This document shows, in pieces, positions 40,064 to 47,588 of a stretch of DNA of 64,000 nt. Where the stretch lies: the NCBI RefSeq assembly GCF_052216985.1, contig NZ_JBQOUY010000003.1, positions 98,250 to 162,249 of the forward strand. The letters run 5' to 3'. Source of the stretch: Acidaminococcus fermentans_A. GTDB lineage: Bacteria > Bacillota > Negativicutes > Acidaminococcales > Acidaminococcaceae. The notes under the pieces are model-generated. The model was not told where the DNA came from. It worked only from the letters and a program-made list of their open reading frames with translations, and made no database searches. Position 1 is the first letter of the stretch, and every line of letters begins with the position of its first letter. The translations under genes and the position numbers were made by a program.

Positions 40064-41179
40064 ATGACTTTGCAGGCACCATTTCGTTTTGATATTGTAG
40101 GAAGTTTCCTGCGTCCGGACCGGATCAAAGAGGTCAGGGCCCGTTTTGCCCGGGGCGAGATCGCCGCCCTGGACCTGAAGCAGGTGGAAGACGAGGAGAT
40201 CGCCAGGCTCATCGAAAAACAGAAGGCTGCCGGGCTCCACACTATCACCGACGGTGAATTCCGGCGGAGCTACTGGCACCTGGACTTTTTCTGGGGTTTC
40301 CAGGGAATCACCCACATTGAACTGGATCACGGCTACCAGTTCCACGGAGAGGAGACCACCCGGGGCACCGCCATCGTCACCGGGAAAATCGGCGGAGAAA
40401 ATCATCCATTTGTGGAGCACTTCAAGTATGTGAAGGGATTTGAGGATTATGATACACTGGCCCGGCAGACCATGCCCGCGCCGGCACAGCTTCTGGCGGA
40501 ACTGTACCGGGGAGACAACGGGAAAATCACCGATGCGGTGTACCCGGACCGGGAAGAGCTGCTACAGGATATTGCCGCCGCCTACAGGCAGGTAATCCGG
40601 GATCTGTACCATGCCGGCTGCCGGAATATCCAGTTCGATGACTGCACCTGGGGCATGTTCTGCGATACAGAATACTGGAACAAGCGCCAGAAGGGAGCTG
40701 TTTCCCTGAAGGCCATTGCGGAGGAATACCTCAGATTGAACAACCTGGCGCTGGAAGACCGTCCCAAAGATCTGGTAGTCACCACCCATGTGTGCCGGGG
40801 CAATTACCATTCCACCTGGGCGGCCCGGGGCGGCTACGGCCCCATTGCTCCGCTGCTGTTCGGCAGGGAGAATGTAGATGCTTTTTATCTGGAATTCGAT
40901 GATGAACGGTCTGGAAGCTTTGCACCGCTGAAGGAAGTGGTTCCCGGGAAAAAGGTGGTGCTGGGCCTCATTACCACCAAGCGGCCGGAACTGGAAGACA
41001 GGGAACAGGTCATCGCCCGGATCCGGGAAGCGGCCCGGTATGTTCCCCTGGAAAACCTTTGCCTCAGTCCTCAGTGCGGTTTTGCCTCCTGCGAAATCGG
41101 CAACAGGCTGACGGAAGAACAGCAATGGGCCAAATTGGCTCTGGTCCGTTCCATCGTCCAGGAGGTATGGGGGAAATAA
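40064..41179 (+). CDS. MetE C-terminal-domain-like methyltransferase (YxjG type)
   Basis: The 371-residue protein is of the cobalamin-independent methionine synthase C-terminal family: VGSFLRPDRIKE at the start, TDGEFRRSYWHLDF near 63, QFDDCTW near 191, zinc ligands in TTHVCRGN near 243 and a later cysteine in LSPQCGFAS near 340. YxjG-type proteins lack the N-terminal half of MetE and probably methylate homocysteine from an uncertain donor. A methionine transporter lipoprotein gene follows. The likely -10 is TATAAT at 39998-40003. No SAM riboswitch or T-box is visible. Confidence 0.88.
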   Translation: MTLQAPFRFDIVGSFLRPDRIKEVRARFARGEIAALDLKQVEDEEIARLIEKQKAAGLHTITDGEFRRSYWHLDFFWGFQGITHIELDHGYQFHGEETTRGTAIVTGKIGGENHPFVEHFKYVKGFEDYDTLARQTMPAPAQLLAELYRGDNGKITDAVYPDREELLQDIAAAYRQVIRDLYHAGCRNIQFDDCTWGMFCDTEYWNKRQKGAVSLKAIAEEYLRLNNLALEDRPKDLVVTTHVCRGNYHSTWAARGGYGPIAPLLFGRENVDAFYLEFDDERSGSFAPLKEVVPGKKVVLGLITTKRPELEDREQVIARIREAARYVPLENLCLSPQCGFASCEIGNRLTEEQQWAKLALVRSIVQEVWGK

Positions 41180-41185
41180 GGGGGC

Positions 41186-41211
41186 GGAGATGTGCAGCTC
41201 TTGACATCTCC
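41186..41211 (+). terminator. Terminator of the methyltransferase gene, overlapping the metQ promoter
   Basis: GGAGATGT (41186-41193) pairs with ACATCTCC (41204-41211). The -35 TTGACA (41201-41206) of the next promoter lies partly in the right arm. The T tract is poor. Confidence 0.6.
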
Positions 41212-41229
41212 TCTGTTTCCGACTATGAT
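41201..41229 (+). promoter_or_regulatory. metQ promoter
   Basis: TTGACA (41201-41206) and TATGAT (41224-41229) are separated by 17 bp. Confidence 0.75.
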
Positions 41230-41280
41230 AGACACATGAATTACTAGTAAAATAATATGAATTAAAAGGGGAGCGATGAG

Positions 41281-42111
41281 ATGAAGGGAAAGAAGAAACT
41301 TCTGCTGTTTTTAACGGGTATGGTGACGGCGGCGCTGCTGGCAGCCGGCTGCGGCGGCAGCGGCGGGGACAAGAAGAGCACCAGCAGCGGCAAGCCCATT
41401 AAAATCGGGGCGACCGCAGGGCCTCATGCGGATGTGGTCCATGCAGTGGCGGACGAAGCCAAGAAGCAGGGAATCAATGTGGAAGTGGTGGAGTTCTCCG
41501 ATTACATCACCCCGGACAAAGCTCTGGCGGAAGGAGACTTGGATCTGAATAGCTATCAGCATGCTCCCTTCCTGGCCAACTTCAACAAACAGAACGGGAC
41601 CAAGCTGGTACCCATCGGGAATACCATCCTGATGCGCATGGGCATCTACAGTGACAAGATCCATGACCTGAAAAAGATTCCAGACGGGGCCACGGTGGCC
41701 ATTCCCAATGATCCTACCAACGGAGGACGGGGACTGGTGCTGCTGGAAAAAGCCGGCCTGCTCAAACTGAAACAGGGGGTGGGTTTCAAGGCCACGGTCA
41801 ATGATGTGGTGGAAAACCCCAAGAACCTGAAGTTCAAGGAACTGGAAGCGGCCCAGCTGCCACGGAGCCTGGCAGATGTGGATCTGGCCGTAATCACCAT
41901 GAACTATGTGATGAGCTCCGGCATGGATGTGAAGAAGCAGGGCCTGTTCTGGGAAAAGGATGATGAACCTCTGGCTGTGATGGTGCTGGCTGCCCGGGAA
42001 AAAGATAAGGATAGGGCGGAATATAAAAAAATCGCTGAAATCTTCCATTCCGAAGCCGTAAAGAAATTCATCGAAGAGAAATTCAAAGGGACCATTGTAC
42101 CGGCAAAATGA
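41281..42111 (+). CDS. metQ: MetQ/NlpA family substrate-binding lipoprotein
   Basis: The 276-residue protein has a lipoprotein signal with lipobox LLAAGC (Cys24), then the NlpA fold: IKIGATAGPHADVVHAV, VEFSDYITPDKALAEGDLDLNSYQH and IPNDPTNGGRGLVLL. It binds methionine (or a related amino acid) for the MetNI ABC importer; no metN or metI lies in the window, so it is an orphan binding protein here. Its neighbour is a methionine-synthase-like gene, which supports the substrate. AAAAGGGGAGCG precedes the ATG. Confidence 0.9.
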   Translation: MKGKKKLLLFLTGMVTAALLAAGCGGSGGDKKSTSSGKPIKIGATAGPHADVVHAVADEAKKQGINVEVVEFSDYITPDKALAEGDLDLNSYQHAPFLANFNKQNGTKLVPIGNTILMRMGIYSDKIHDLKKIPDGATVAIPNDPTNGGRGLVLLEKAGLLKLKQGVGFKATVNDVVENPKNLKFKELEAAQLPRSLADVDLAVITMNYVMSSGMDVKKQGLFWEKDDEPLAVMVLAAREKDKDRAEYKKIAEIFHSEAVKKFIEEKFKGTIVPAK

Positions 42112-42116
42112 AAGCA

Positions 42117-42143
42117 GGGGGTGCTGCATATGGCAGCACCCCC
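42117..42143 (+). terminator. metQ terminator hairpin
   Basis: GGGGGTGCTGC pairs with GCAGCACCCCC around ATATG. No T tract follows; the type 2 repeat starts within two bases. Confidence 0.65.
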
Positions 42144-42144
42144 T

Positions 42145-42298
42145 GGTCGCGCGTCACGGGTCATGGGCCGCGAGCCTGGCCGTTCAAACCGGTTGTCTCA
42201 TTTCTATATGAAGATAAGAGAAAATCGAATGAAGCTGTGAAACTGGATCTTCGGGCTACACCAACAAGCCCGCGACTCACGGCTCGCGACCCGCGACC
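42145..42298. repeat. Type 2 heptad-bounded element, copy E
   Basis: Left heptads are GGTCGCG, CGTCACG, GGTCATG and similar; right ones are inverted (CTCACGG, CTCGCGA, CCCGCGA). The core aligns with the reverse complement of 19388-19527. It lies between the metQ hairpin and the tRNA-Leu terminator. No gene is present. Confidence 0.8.
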
Positions 42299-42299
42299 T

Positions 42300-42338
42300 A
42301 AAAAGAGACTGTTGCATTTGCAACAGCCTCTTTTATCA
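42300..42338. terminator. Bidirectional terminator, mainly for tRNA-Leu
   Basis: AAAGAG, CTGTTGCA pairs with TGCAACAG, CTCTTTT, with A and T runs on both sides. It lies just beyond the 3' end of the minus-strand tRNA. Confidence 0.75.
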
Positions 42339-42347
42339 TTTCAATAT

Positions 42348-42433
42348 TGGTGCCGAAGGCCGGACTCGAACCGGCACGCTTTGAGGGCGCTTGATTTTGA
42401 GTCAAGTGCGTCTGCCAATTCCGCCACTTCGGC
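42348..42433 (-). tRNA. tRNA-Leu (anticodon CAA)
   Basis: On the minus strand an 86-base cloverleaf with acceptor GCCGAAG/CTTCGGC, D-arm with GGCAGACGC, anticodon stem CTTGA/TCAAG and loop CTCAAAA (anticodon CAA), a long variable arm of the class II type and the T loop GGTTCGAGTCC. CCA is encoded. It reads UUG codons. Confidence 0.95.
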
Positions 42434-42500
42434 AAGCGTGATGGATATCACAACAAAATTATTCTAGCATGGCTGGCTTCCTATTGTCAAGCCAAAGATT

Positions 42501-43313
42501 TCATAATGGCACATCCAGGAGAGTTTCTTCTTCCAATTTGACTGGACCACCGATGGTAAGACTGGTGATGTGCCCTTCTTTCCATTCGGCTTCGATATCG
42601 ATCCGGCCGCCAGGCTCTTGGAGGGACGCCGCCAGGGAACGGTTCTGCCGCAGGGCCAGGGCAGCTGCTACAGCCGCCGATCCGCTGCCACAGCTATTTT
42701 CCCGATACAGGGTACCGGTAGAAGAAACGTAGACGATGGGCAGCATCTTCAAAGTGCTGATCTCAACCAGCATCAGACCATAGGCCTCTGGTTCCTTGCC
42801 TCGGGAAATCTCTCGCTGGAGAGAATAGAACAGCTGGTCCTGGTCCACTTCCTCCACATTCAAGGTGAAATAGATATAATGGGTGATGCCGGGCAGGACC
42901 ACTTCCTGGCATTCTACGCTTTCCCGTTCATAAGAAAGTTTGACCTTTTTCATCCCTAAGGGAGGCGGGAGCTGGACGCTGGCATTAAAAATATGATCCT
43001 TCACTTTTTGGACTTTTACAGGAAGGGGAACCGGGCAGCCGCTGCAGGAAACATTGAACTCCCCTTCCTTTTCCCCCTGGAAGAAGAGGGTGCAGGCTCC
43101 GGCCGAACGGGTGGCATTGCCGCAGAATTCCCCTCCCATCATTTCTACGTGGGGCTGGCCATTTTCCAGAGAAAGACAGCCCACCTGCTCTACGGAGGAA
43201 TCCAGAGCCAGGAGCTTCTGGTTCAGTACTTTCCGGATTTCCGGGGCTGCTGGATCCAATACAAATAAGGTTATGTTGCCGCTGGGATCTGCCTTGATGG
43301 TTCGGATTTGCAT
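42501..43313 (-). CDS. DapF-fold two-cysteine amino acid racemase/epimerase
   Basis: The 270-residue protein has the diaminopimelate-epimerase fold with its two catalytic cysteines: GGEFCGNATRSAG near 70 and ENSCGSGSAAVAAALAL near 215. True DapF has CGNG-R-C and ACGTG; the altered motifs are closer to histidine-racemase-like (CntK-type) or other PLP-independent racemases. The substrate is not known. No metallophore genes are nearby. AAAGGAGGG lies nine bases before the chosen ATG at 43313. Its promoter is at 43393-43421. Confidence 0.8.
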   Translation of the reverse strand: MQIRTIKADPSGNITLFVLDPAAPEIRKVLNQKLLALDSSVEQVGCLSLENGQPHVEMMGGEFCGNATRSAGACTLFFQGEKEGEFNVSCSGCPVPLPVKVQKVKDHIFNASVQLPPPLGMKKVKLSYERESVECQEVVLPGITHYIYFTLNVEEVDQDQLFYSLQREISRGKEPEAYGLMLVEISTLKMLPIVYVSSTGTLYRENSCGSGSAAVAAALALRQNRSLAASLQEPGGRIDIEAEWKEGHITSLTIGGPVKLEEETLLDVPL

Positions 43314-43392
43314 AGGCAACGACCCTCCTTTCTGTGCTGCATCTGTATGGAAAGTCCACATCATTCTTTTATAATTGAATCTTATAGTTTAT

Positions 43393-43421
43393 ATTATAGC
43401 GAGTTACAAGGCATTCGACAA
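43393..43421 (-). promoter_or_regulatory. Promoter of the racemase-like gene
   Basis: On the minus strand TTGTCG (43416-43421) and TATAAT (43393-43398) have a 17-bp spacer. Confidence 0.6.
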
Positions 43422-43535
43422 GAAGAAATACTTGATTATTGGGTAATTTCTGAAAATAATAAAGAAAAAGAGGTTTTATGATAGAATAGGAAGCGTGTCA
43501 ATCAAAAAGTTTACTGATGTATGGAGGGGCAAGCG

Positions 43536-44717
43536 TTGGGGTATCGTAAATCTTTCAAGAACTGGCTGTGTGCAAGCCTGGCTCTGCTGTTTCCTTTGGG
43601 AGCACAGGCATCTATACAGGATCTTGCCTGGCAGGACGGAGTCCCTGCCTATCAGGAAGTCAAGGGTTCCATCACCCATGATGGTCCCACTCTTATTTTT
43701 TCAGACAGCCCGGAAATGGTGGGGAAGACCGGCATCATGTATCGGGATACGGTGGAAGGGCCGGTACGGCTGTTCTTCCACCATGTGAACGATACCCATA
43801 CGGACAAACGGCTGGCGGTGCTCCTGCGCCGGACGACTCTTCGGCCTATCCAGGCAGCTTTTGGCAGGACCGGCATCTCACGGCCTAATGAAGACTGGCT
43901 GGCGGCAGGGAAAGAAGCCCAGGAGCGGTACTACCGATCAGTGCCCAACGGACGGAAATTCCTGCTGAATGGACCCAGGGATATCCTGAACAACGGAAAA
44001 GGGTACATCCTCCATCCCCAGGAACTGGTGACGGGGATCGTGGACCTGACCTTCGATAAACCGGTAGAAGTGTCTTTCATCATGATGCCGGTAGAAGCGG
44101 ATCCCCGGATCTCCGCAGAAGTGTATACCATCCTGCCTCCGGATCAAGGAGGCCATGTGCTCCGGGGAACTTTTGCAGGGGCTGATGCCCATGTGACCTT
44201 GGCAGGATCTTTTGATGCGGATGCCGGCGTGATATGGGGCGTGGAACTGGCCGATGACAGTAAAGATCCTTATCTCCGGGGGACGGATGTGACGCGGAAT
44301 GTTCCGGTGGTGAACTATGGGAACTATGGAGTCATGTATGATGTAAACTTCCGGACCCACGGGAAGAATGCCACCCAGCTGCGGTTCAATCCTTACGGCG
44401 GGCCTTATGCAGGAGAAGGGATCCTGGCGGAAGAAGGGGGAACAGCTCGCTATCTGCGGATCCCTGACAAACGCCTCTCTTTTGGCTGGGACCATGATGG
44501 AGAAACTATGGTGCTGGGGACGGTGACTCCGGGGAAAAAGGGAACCTTCTATTTTTCTCCTCCAGGATCTTCCAATCTTCCGGTGCGGATTTTCTGGGAA
44601 GGGAGAGCCGGTACTTGGCAGCCGGAAAAATCCGGCAAGGTACGGACCGCAGAACAGATCCTGGCGGAACGGCTGGCTCGGAAAGAACAAAAGACGAGTA
44701 GCATTAAAAGAAAATAA
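43536..44717 (+). CDS. Exported protein of unknown function
   Basis: The protein of about 393 residues begins with a signal peptide (MGYRKSFKNW, hydrophobic stretch, cut after GAQA near 25). The mature part is rich in beta-strand segments and aromatic residues (VRLFFHHVNDTHTDKRLAVLL; TQLRFNPYGGPYAGEG) and ends basic. I recognise no family. TTG at 43536 is chosen as start because GGAGGGG ends six bases before it; the ATG at 43521 overlaps that same site. A weak promoter TTGATT-N17-AATAAT lies at 43432-43460. Confidence 0.65.
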   Translation: MGYRKSFKNWLCASLALLFPLGAQASIQDLAWQDGVPAYQEVKGSITHDGPTLIFSDSPEMVGKTGIMYRDTVEGPVRLFFHHVNDTHTDKRLAVLLRRTTLRPIQAAFGRTGISRPNEDWLAAGKEAQERYYRSVPNGRKFLLNGPRDILNNGKGYILHPQELVTGIVDLTFDKPVEVSFIMMPVEADPRISAEVYTILPPDQGGHVLRGTFAGADAHVTLAGSFDADAGVIWGVELADDSKDPYLRGTDVTRNVPVVNYGNYGVMYDVNFRTHGKNATQLRFNPYGGPYAGEGILAEEGGTARYLRIPDKRLSFGWDHDGETMVLGTVTPGKKGTFYFSPPGSSNLPVRIFWEGRAGTWQPEKSGKVRTAEQILAERLARKEQKTSSIKRK

Positions 44718-44730
44718 TTATTAAAAAGGC

Positions 44731-44759
44731 TTGACTATTTTCTAAGTTTGCTGTATTAT
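44731..44759 (+). promoter_or_regulatory. Rubrerythrin promoter
   Basis: TTGACT (44731-44736) and TATTAT (44754-44759) have a 17-bp spacer. The leader to the ATG is about 110 bases and contains a small TCCCC/GGGGA hairpin near 44838-44851. Confidence 0.7.
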
Positions 44760-44874
44760 AAGGGTGTCAAGAAAAAGGAACAACATGGGGGGAACAAAGA
44801 GCTGTGCGTGCGCTGTACAGCCGTTCTCTGCAAAGGATCCCCTAGTGGGGAAAGAAAAAAAGGAGGATTTGACA

Positions 44875-45417
44875 ATGGCTGAATTGAAAGGTTCTCAAAC
44901 TGAAAAAAACTTATGGACTGCATTTGCAGGTGAATCCCAGGCATACAATAAATATGGGTATTATGCCAGCGTAGCCAAGAAGGAAGGATATGAACGGGTT
45001 GCCCAGAACTTCCTGGAAACTTCCGGCAATGAAAAAGAACATGCCAAGATCTGGTTCAAGGCTCTCCATGGGGGCTCCATCCCTGATACGGTTGCTAACC
45101 TGAAAGATGCTGCTGCCGGCGAAAACTACGAATGGACGGAAATGTACAAGGAATTCGCAGAAACGGCCGAAAAGGAAGGGTTCAAGGATCTGGCTTATAA
45201 GTTCAAGGCTGTGGGTGCCATTGAAAAGCATCATGAAGAACGCTACAGAGCCCTGCTGAAGAAAGTGGAAGAAGGGACCATGTTCCAGCGCAGCGAAAAG
45301 ACCGTATGGATCTGCTCCAACTGTGGCCATATCGTGGAAGCGGAAAAAGCTCCGGAAGTCTGCCCGGTCTGCGCTCATCCCAAATCCTATTTCATGGTCA
45401 ACTGCGAATGCTTCTGA
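44875..45417 (+). CDS. rbr: Rubrerythrin
   Basis: This non-haem iron peroxidase protects anaerobes from hydrogen peroxide. The 180 residues have the ferritin-like diiron domain (AFAGESQAYNKY near 20; GNEKEHAK near 52; AIEKHHEERYRALL near 127) and a C-terminal rubredoxin domain (CSNCGHIVEAEKAPEVCPVC). AAGGAGG lies 7 bases before the ATG. It is monocistronic; a GTGTGA hairpin follows. Confidence 0.96.
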   Translation: MAELKGSQTEKNLWTAFAGESQAYNKYGYYASVAKKEGYERVAQNFLETSGNEKEHAKIWFKALHGGSIPDTVANLKDAAAGENYEWTEMYKEFAETAEKEGFKDLAYKFKAVGAIEKHHEERYRALLKKVEEGTMFQRSEKTVWICSNCGHIVEAEKAPEVCPVCAHPKSYFMVNCECF

Positions 45418-45426
45418 GCATGAAAA

Positions 45427-45453
45427 TGGGGGTGTGAAAGATTCACACCCCCG
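45427..45453 (+). terminator. Hairpin after rubrerythrin
   Basis: GGGGGTGTGAA pairs with TTCACACCCCC around a short loop. No T tract follows; the repeat element starts at once. Confidence 0.65.
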
Positions 45454-45667
45454 GTCTCATAAGCCGCATAGCGGCTCGGTCTCGAGTCTCGAGCCGAATG
45501 AGAAATTTGCAAGCAAATTTTTTGAATGTACAAACCCTCATCTGCTAACGATAAGATATTCGTTTCTATATCCAGCACGATACTGGTTCTACACCTTCAA
45601 AAGAACCTGGCCATGGGGACAGGTTCTATCCAACGGCTCGAGACTCACAACTCGAGACCCGAGACCT
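45453..45667. repeat. Type 1 heptad-bounded element, copy B
   Basis: Nearly identical to 19131-19353: about six substitutions and one fewer 7-bp unit in the left array. All four internal hairpins seen in copy A are kept, except that CCAGTA is CCAGCA. It lies between rbr and bioB, which converge. It has no coding frame conserved with copy A. Confidence 0.88.
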
Positions 45668-45704
45668 CAAAAAGGGGCTGTTGCATGCGCAACAGCCCCT
45701 TTTT
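45668..45704. terminator. bioB terminator (bidirectional GTTGC hairpin)
   Basis: GGGGCTGTTGC pairs with GCAACAGCCCC, with A and T runs on either side. It ends 1 base before the bioB stop codon region. Confidence 0.8.
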
Positions 45705-46685
45705 TTAGTGGTTGGTCATCCCCAGTCCTTTCAGCATCTCCATATCTTCTTTGATGGTGGTGCCGCTGGTGGTGAGCATATTGCCTGTAATGGATGCGGA
45801 GGCCCCTGCTTTCAGTGCCGTGGCTCCATTCTGGGGCAGCAGCTTCCGTCCTGCAGCCAGCCGGATGTTGGCAGTGGGATTGATGAATCGGAAAATGGCG
45901 ATGGTCCGGAGGATCTCTTCCGCAGGAAGGGGTTTGCGACCTTCCATGCCGGTGCCGGGAATGGCCATCAGGGCATTGATGGGGATGGATTCGATACCCA
46001 GGCTCTGGAGGGTGAAGGCCATATCCAGCCGGTCCTGCCAGGTCTCGCCCATACCGATGATGCCCCCGGAACAGACGCACATGCCTTCCGCCTGGGCGGC
46101 TTTGATGGTCCGGATCCGGTCGTCGAAGGTGTGGCTGGTGCAGATCTGGGGGAAGTACCGGCGGGAGGTTTCGATATTGTGGTGGTAGCTGGTGACACCG
46201 GCTTCCCGGAGGCGGCGGAACTGTTCCCGGCTGAGGATACCGTGGGAAGCGCACAAATCGATGGTCAGGTCTTTTTTCATGGCCCGGTAGATCTCCAGGG
46301 CCTTTTCAAAATCTTTACCGGTAAGGGCCCGTCCCGATGTGACCATGGCGAACCGGTTGGCCCCAGCATCTTGATCGGCTTTGGCGGTTTCCATCACTTC
46401 TTCCTTGGAAAGGAAGCCGTATTCCTCACAGCCGGTATGGTGGCAGGCCGCCTGGGCACAGTATTTGCAGTTTTCTCCGCAGCGGCCGCTCCGGGCGTTG
46501 ATGATGGTGCAGAAGTCCACATGGTTGCCGCAGAAATGTTTTTGGATCCGGCCGGCTTCTTCCTGGAGTTCTTCCAGGGGCTGGGTCAGGAGTTCCTGGA
46601 CTTCCGGATCTGCCGGTTTCAGCCGGTATCCTTCCACAATCCGGTCCGTCAGTGCGCGCAAAGCTTCTATCTTCAATGATCTCAT
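45705..46685 (-). CDS. bioB: Biotin synthase
   Basis: This radical SAM enzyme inserts sulfur into dethiobiotin. The 326 residues carry the SAM cluster motif GRCGENCKYC (Cys69, Cys73, Cys76), cluster-2 ligands in DLCASHG and the later CVCSGGIIGMGE, and the conserved arginine in NIRLAAGRK. The ATG at 46685 abuts AGAAGGG; a TTG three codons later is a possible better-spaced start. A promoter TTGACG-N17-TATACT lies at 46710-46738 on the minus strand. No other bio gene is nearby. Confidence 0.95.
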   Translation of the reverse strand: MRSLKIEALRALTDRIVEGYRLKPADPEVQELLTQPLEELQEEAGRIQKHFCGNHVDFCTIINARSGRCGENCKYCAQAACHHTGCEEYGFLSKEEVMETAKADQDAGANRFAMVTSGRALTGKDFEKALEIYRAMKKDLTIDLCASHGILSREQFRRLREAGVTSYHHNIETSRRYFPQICTSHTFDDRIRTIKAAQAEGMCVCSGGIIGMGETWQDRLDMAFTLQSLGIESIPINALMAIPGTGMEGRKPLPAEEILRTIAIFRFINPTANIRLAAGRKLLPQNGATALKAGASASITGNMLTTSGTTIKEDMEMLKGLGMTNH

Positions 46686-46709
46686 CCCTTCTGGTATAAT
46701 ATGCTTATC

Positions 46710-46738
46710 AGTATAAGGAAAGAAAATTTTCTCGTCAA
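46710..46738 (-). promoter_or_regulatory. bioB promoter
   Basis: On the minus strand TTGACG (46733-46738) and TATACT (46710-46715) are 17 bp apart. Confidence 0.6.
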
Positions 46739-46785
46739 CTAGTCAAAATACAAGGTTAACATAAAAAGTATAAAGGAGGAAAATC

Positions 46786-47061
46786 ATGGAACTGCTCTTT
46801 ATCTACATGGATGGATGTCCCTACTGCCGACTGGCCAATGAGGTGCTGGAAGATCTGTTTGCCAGCCATCCGGAATACAAAAAGATCCCTCTGGTGAAGG
46901 TGAATGAAAACCGGGAACCGGAAAAACTGAAGGGTCGGAATTACTACTACGTACCCACTTTCTTCTATGGAGAAGAAAAAATCTACGAAGCCCAGCCAGG
47001 GGACGGCCGGGAAAAGATGGAAAAGATCCTGGGAGATTTTTTCCAAAAGGCTGCTGATTGA
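46786..47061 (+). CDS. Thioredoxin/glutaredoxin-fold protein
   Basis: The 91-residue protein has the redox motif CPYC (MDGCPYCRLANE near 10), a cis-proline context YYVPTFFYGEEK near 54 and a C-terminal helix. It probably reduces disulfides or mixed disulfides in the cytoplasm; the partner is unknown. AAAGGAGG precedes the ATG. It diverges from bioB and converges on queT across a bidirectional terminator. Confidence 0.85.
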   Translation: MELLFIYMDGCPYCRLANEVLEDLFASHPEYKKIPLVKVNENREPEKLKGRNYYYVPTFFYGEEKIYEAQPGDGREKMEKILGDFFQKAAD

Positions 47062-47065
47062 TGAA

Positions 47066-47101
47066 AGGGGGTGTCGCACGTTCTGTGCAACACCCCCTTT
47101 C
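47066..47101. terminator. Bidirectional terminator between the thioredoxin-fold gene and queT
   Basis: GGGGGTGTCGCAC pairs with GTGCAACACCCCC (one mismatch) with T and A runs outside. The T tract of the + strand reaches the queT stop. Confidence 0.75.
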
Positions 47102-47585
47102 ATTCCATCAATATTCTTTTGCAGGTTTCGTTCTTCATGACCATCTTCAGTAGCAGGTTCCCCAGCACTGTGACACTGAGGAATTCTCCGGCACCGATGT
47201 AGATCATGGCGGCACCTAAGGACAAGTCTGGGGGCAGGGCCGCCAGTACCTCTAGCTCGGCTCCGATCAGGATCCCGTTACTTACTACCGGGCACAGGGA
47301 GGCCAGGTAAGGGCTTTTCATCCGATGCATGGGCCAGATCCCCAGGAAAGTGGCCAGAGTGCCCAGGAGCATATCCGGCAGGCCAAAAGGGCTCCCCAGG
47401 TTGGCTAAAAAGCATCCGGCCGTGAGTCCGGGGATCCATTTGGGATTGTAGAAAGCCAGCAGGGTCAGGCATTCAGAAAAACGCACTTGGACGGGTCCGT
47501 AGCTGAGAGGGGCCAGGCCCAGGGTAAGGGCGGCGTAGACAGCAGCCAAAAGGGCATTCCGCAGCAGCCAGGTCTCCTTTCCCAT
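47100..47585 (-). CDS. queT: QueT-type ECF transporter S component
   Basis: The 161-residue membrane protein with about five to six segments has the QueT signature APLSYGPVQVRFSECLTLLAFY near 25 and GLTAGCFLANLGSPFG near 53. QueT is the substrate-binding S component of an energy-coupling-factor transporter, predicted to import queuosine precursors. It starts 3 bases after the nadE stop, so it shares that operon. The queA and tgt genes at 57.3-59.4 kb use its substrate pathway. Confidence 0.88.
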   Translation of the reverse strand: MGKETWLLRNALLAAVYAALTLGLAPLSYGPVQVRFSECLTLLAFYNPKWIPGLTAGCFLANLGSPFGLPDMLLGTLATFLGIWPMHRMKSPYLASLCPVVSNGILIGAELEVLAALPPDLSLGAAMIYIGAGEFLSVTVLGNLLLKMVMKNETCKRILME

Positions 47586-47588
47586 CTT

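Noticed and set aside
44764..44874. N-terminal extension of rubrerythrin
   Set aside because: The frame is open upstream but the protein with ATG 44875 has the normal start and a good ribosome site; the upstream part is cysteine- and lysine-rich filler.
46750..46765. GGTTAAC upstream of bioB as a BirA operator
   Set aside because: Only one half-site is seen; the second half at the proper distance is absent.
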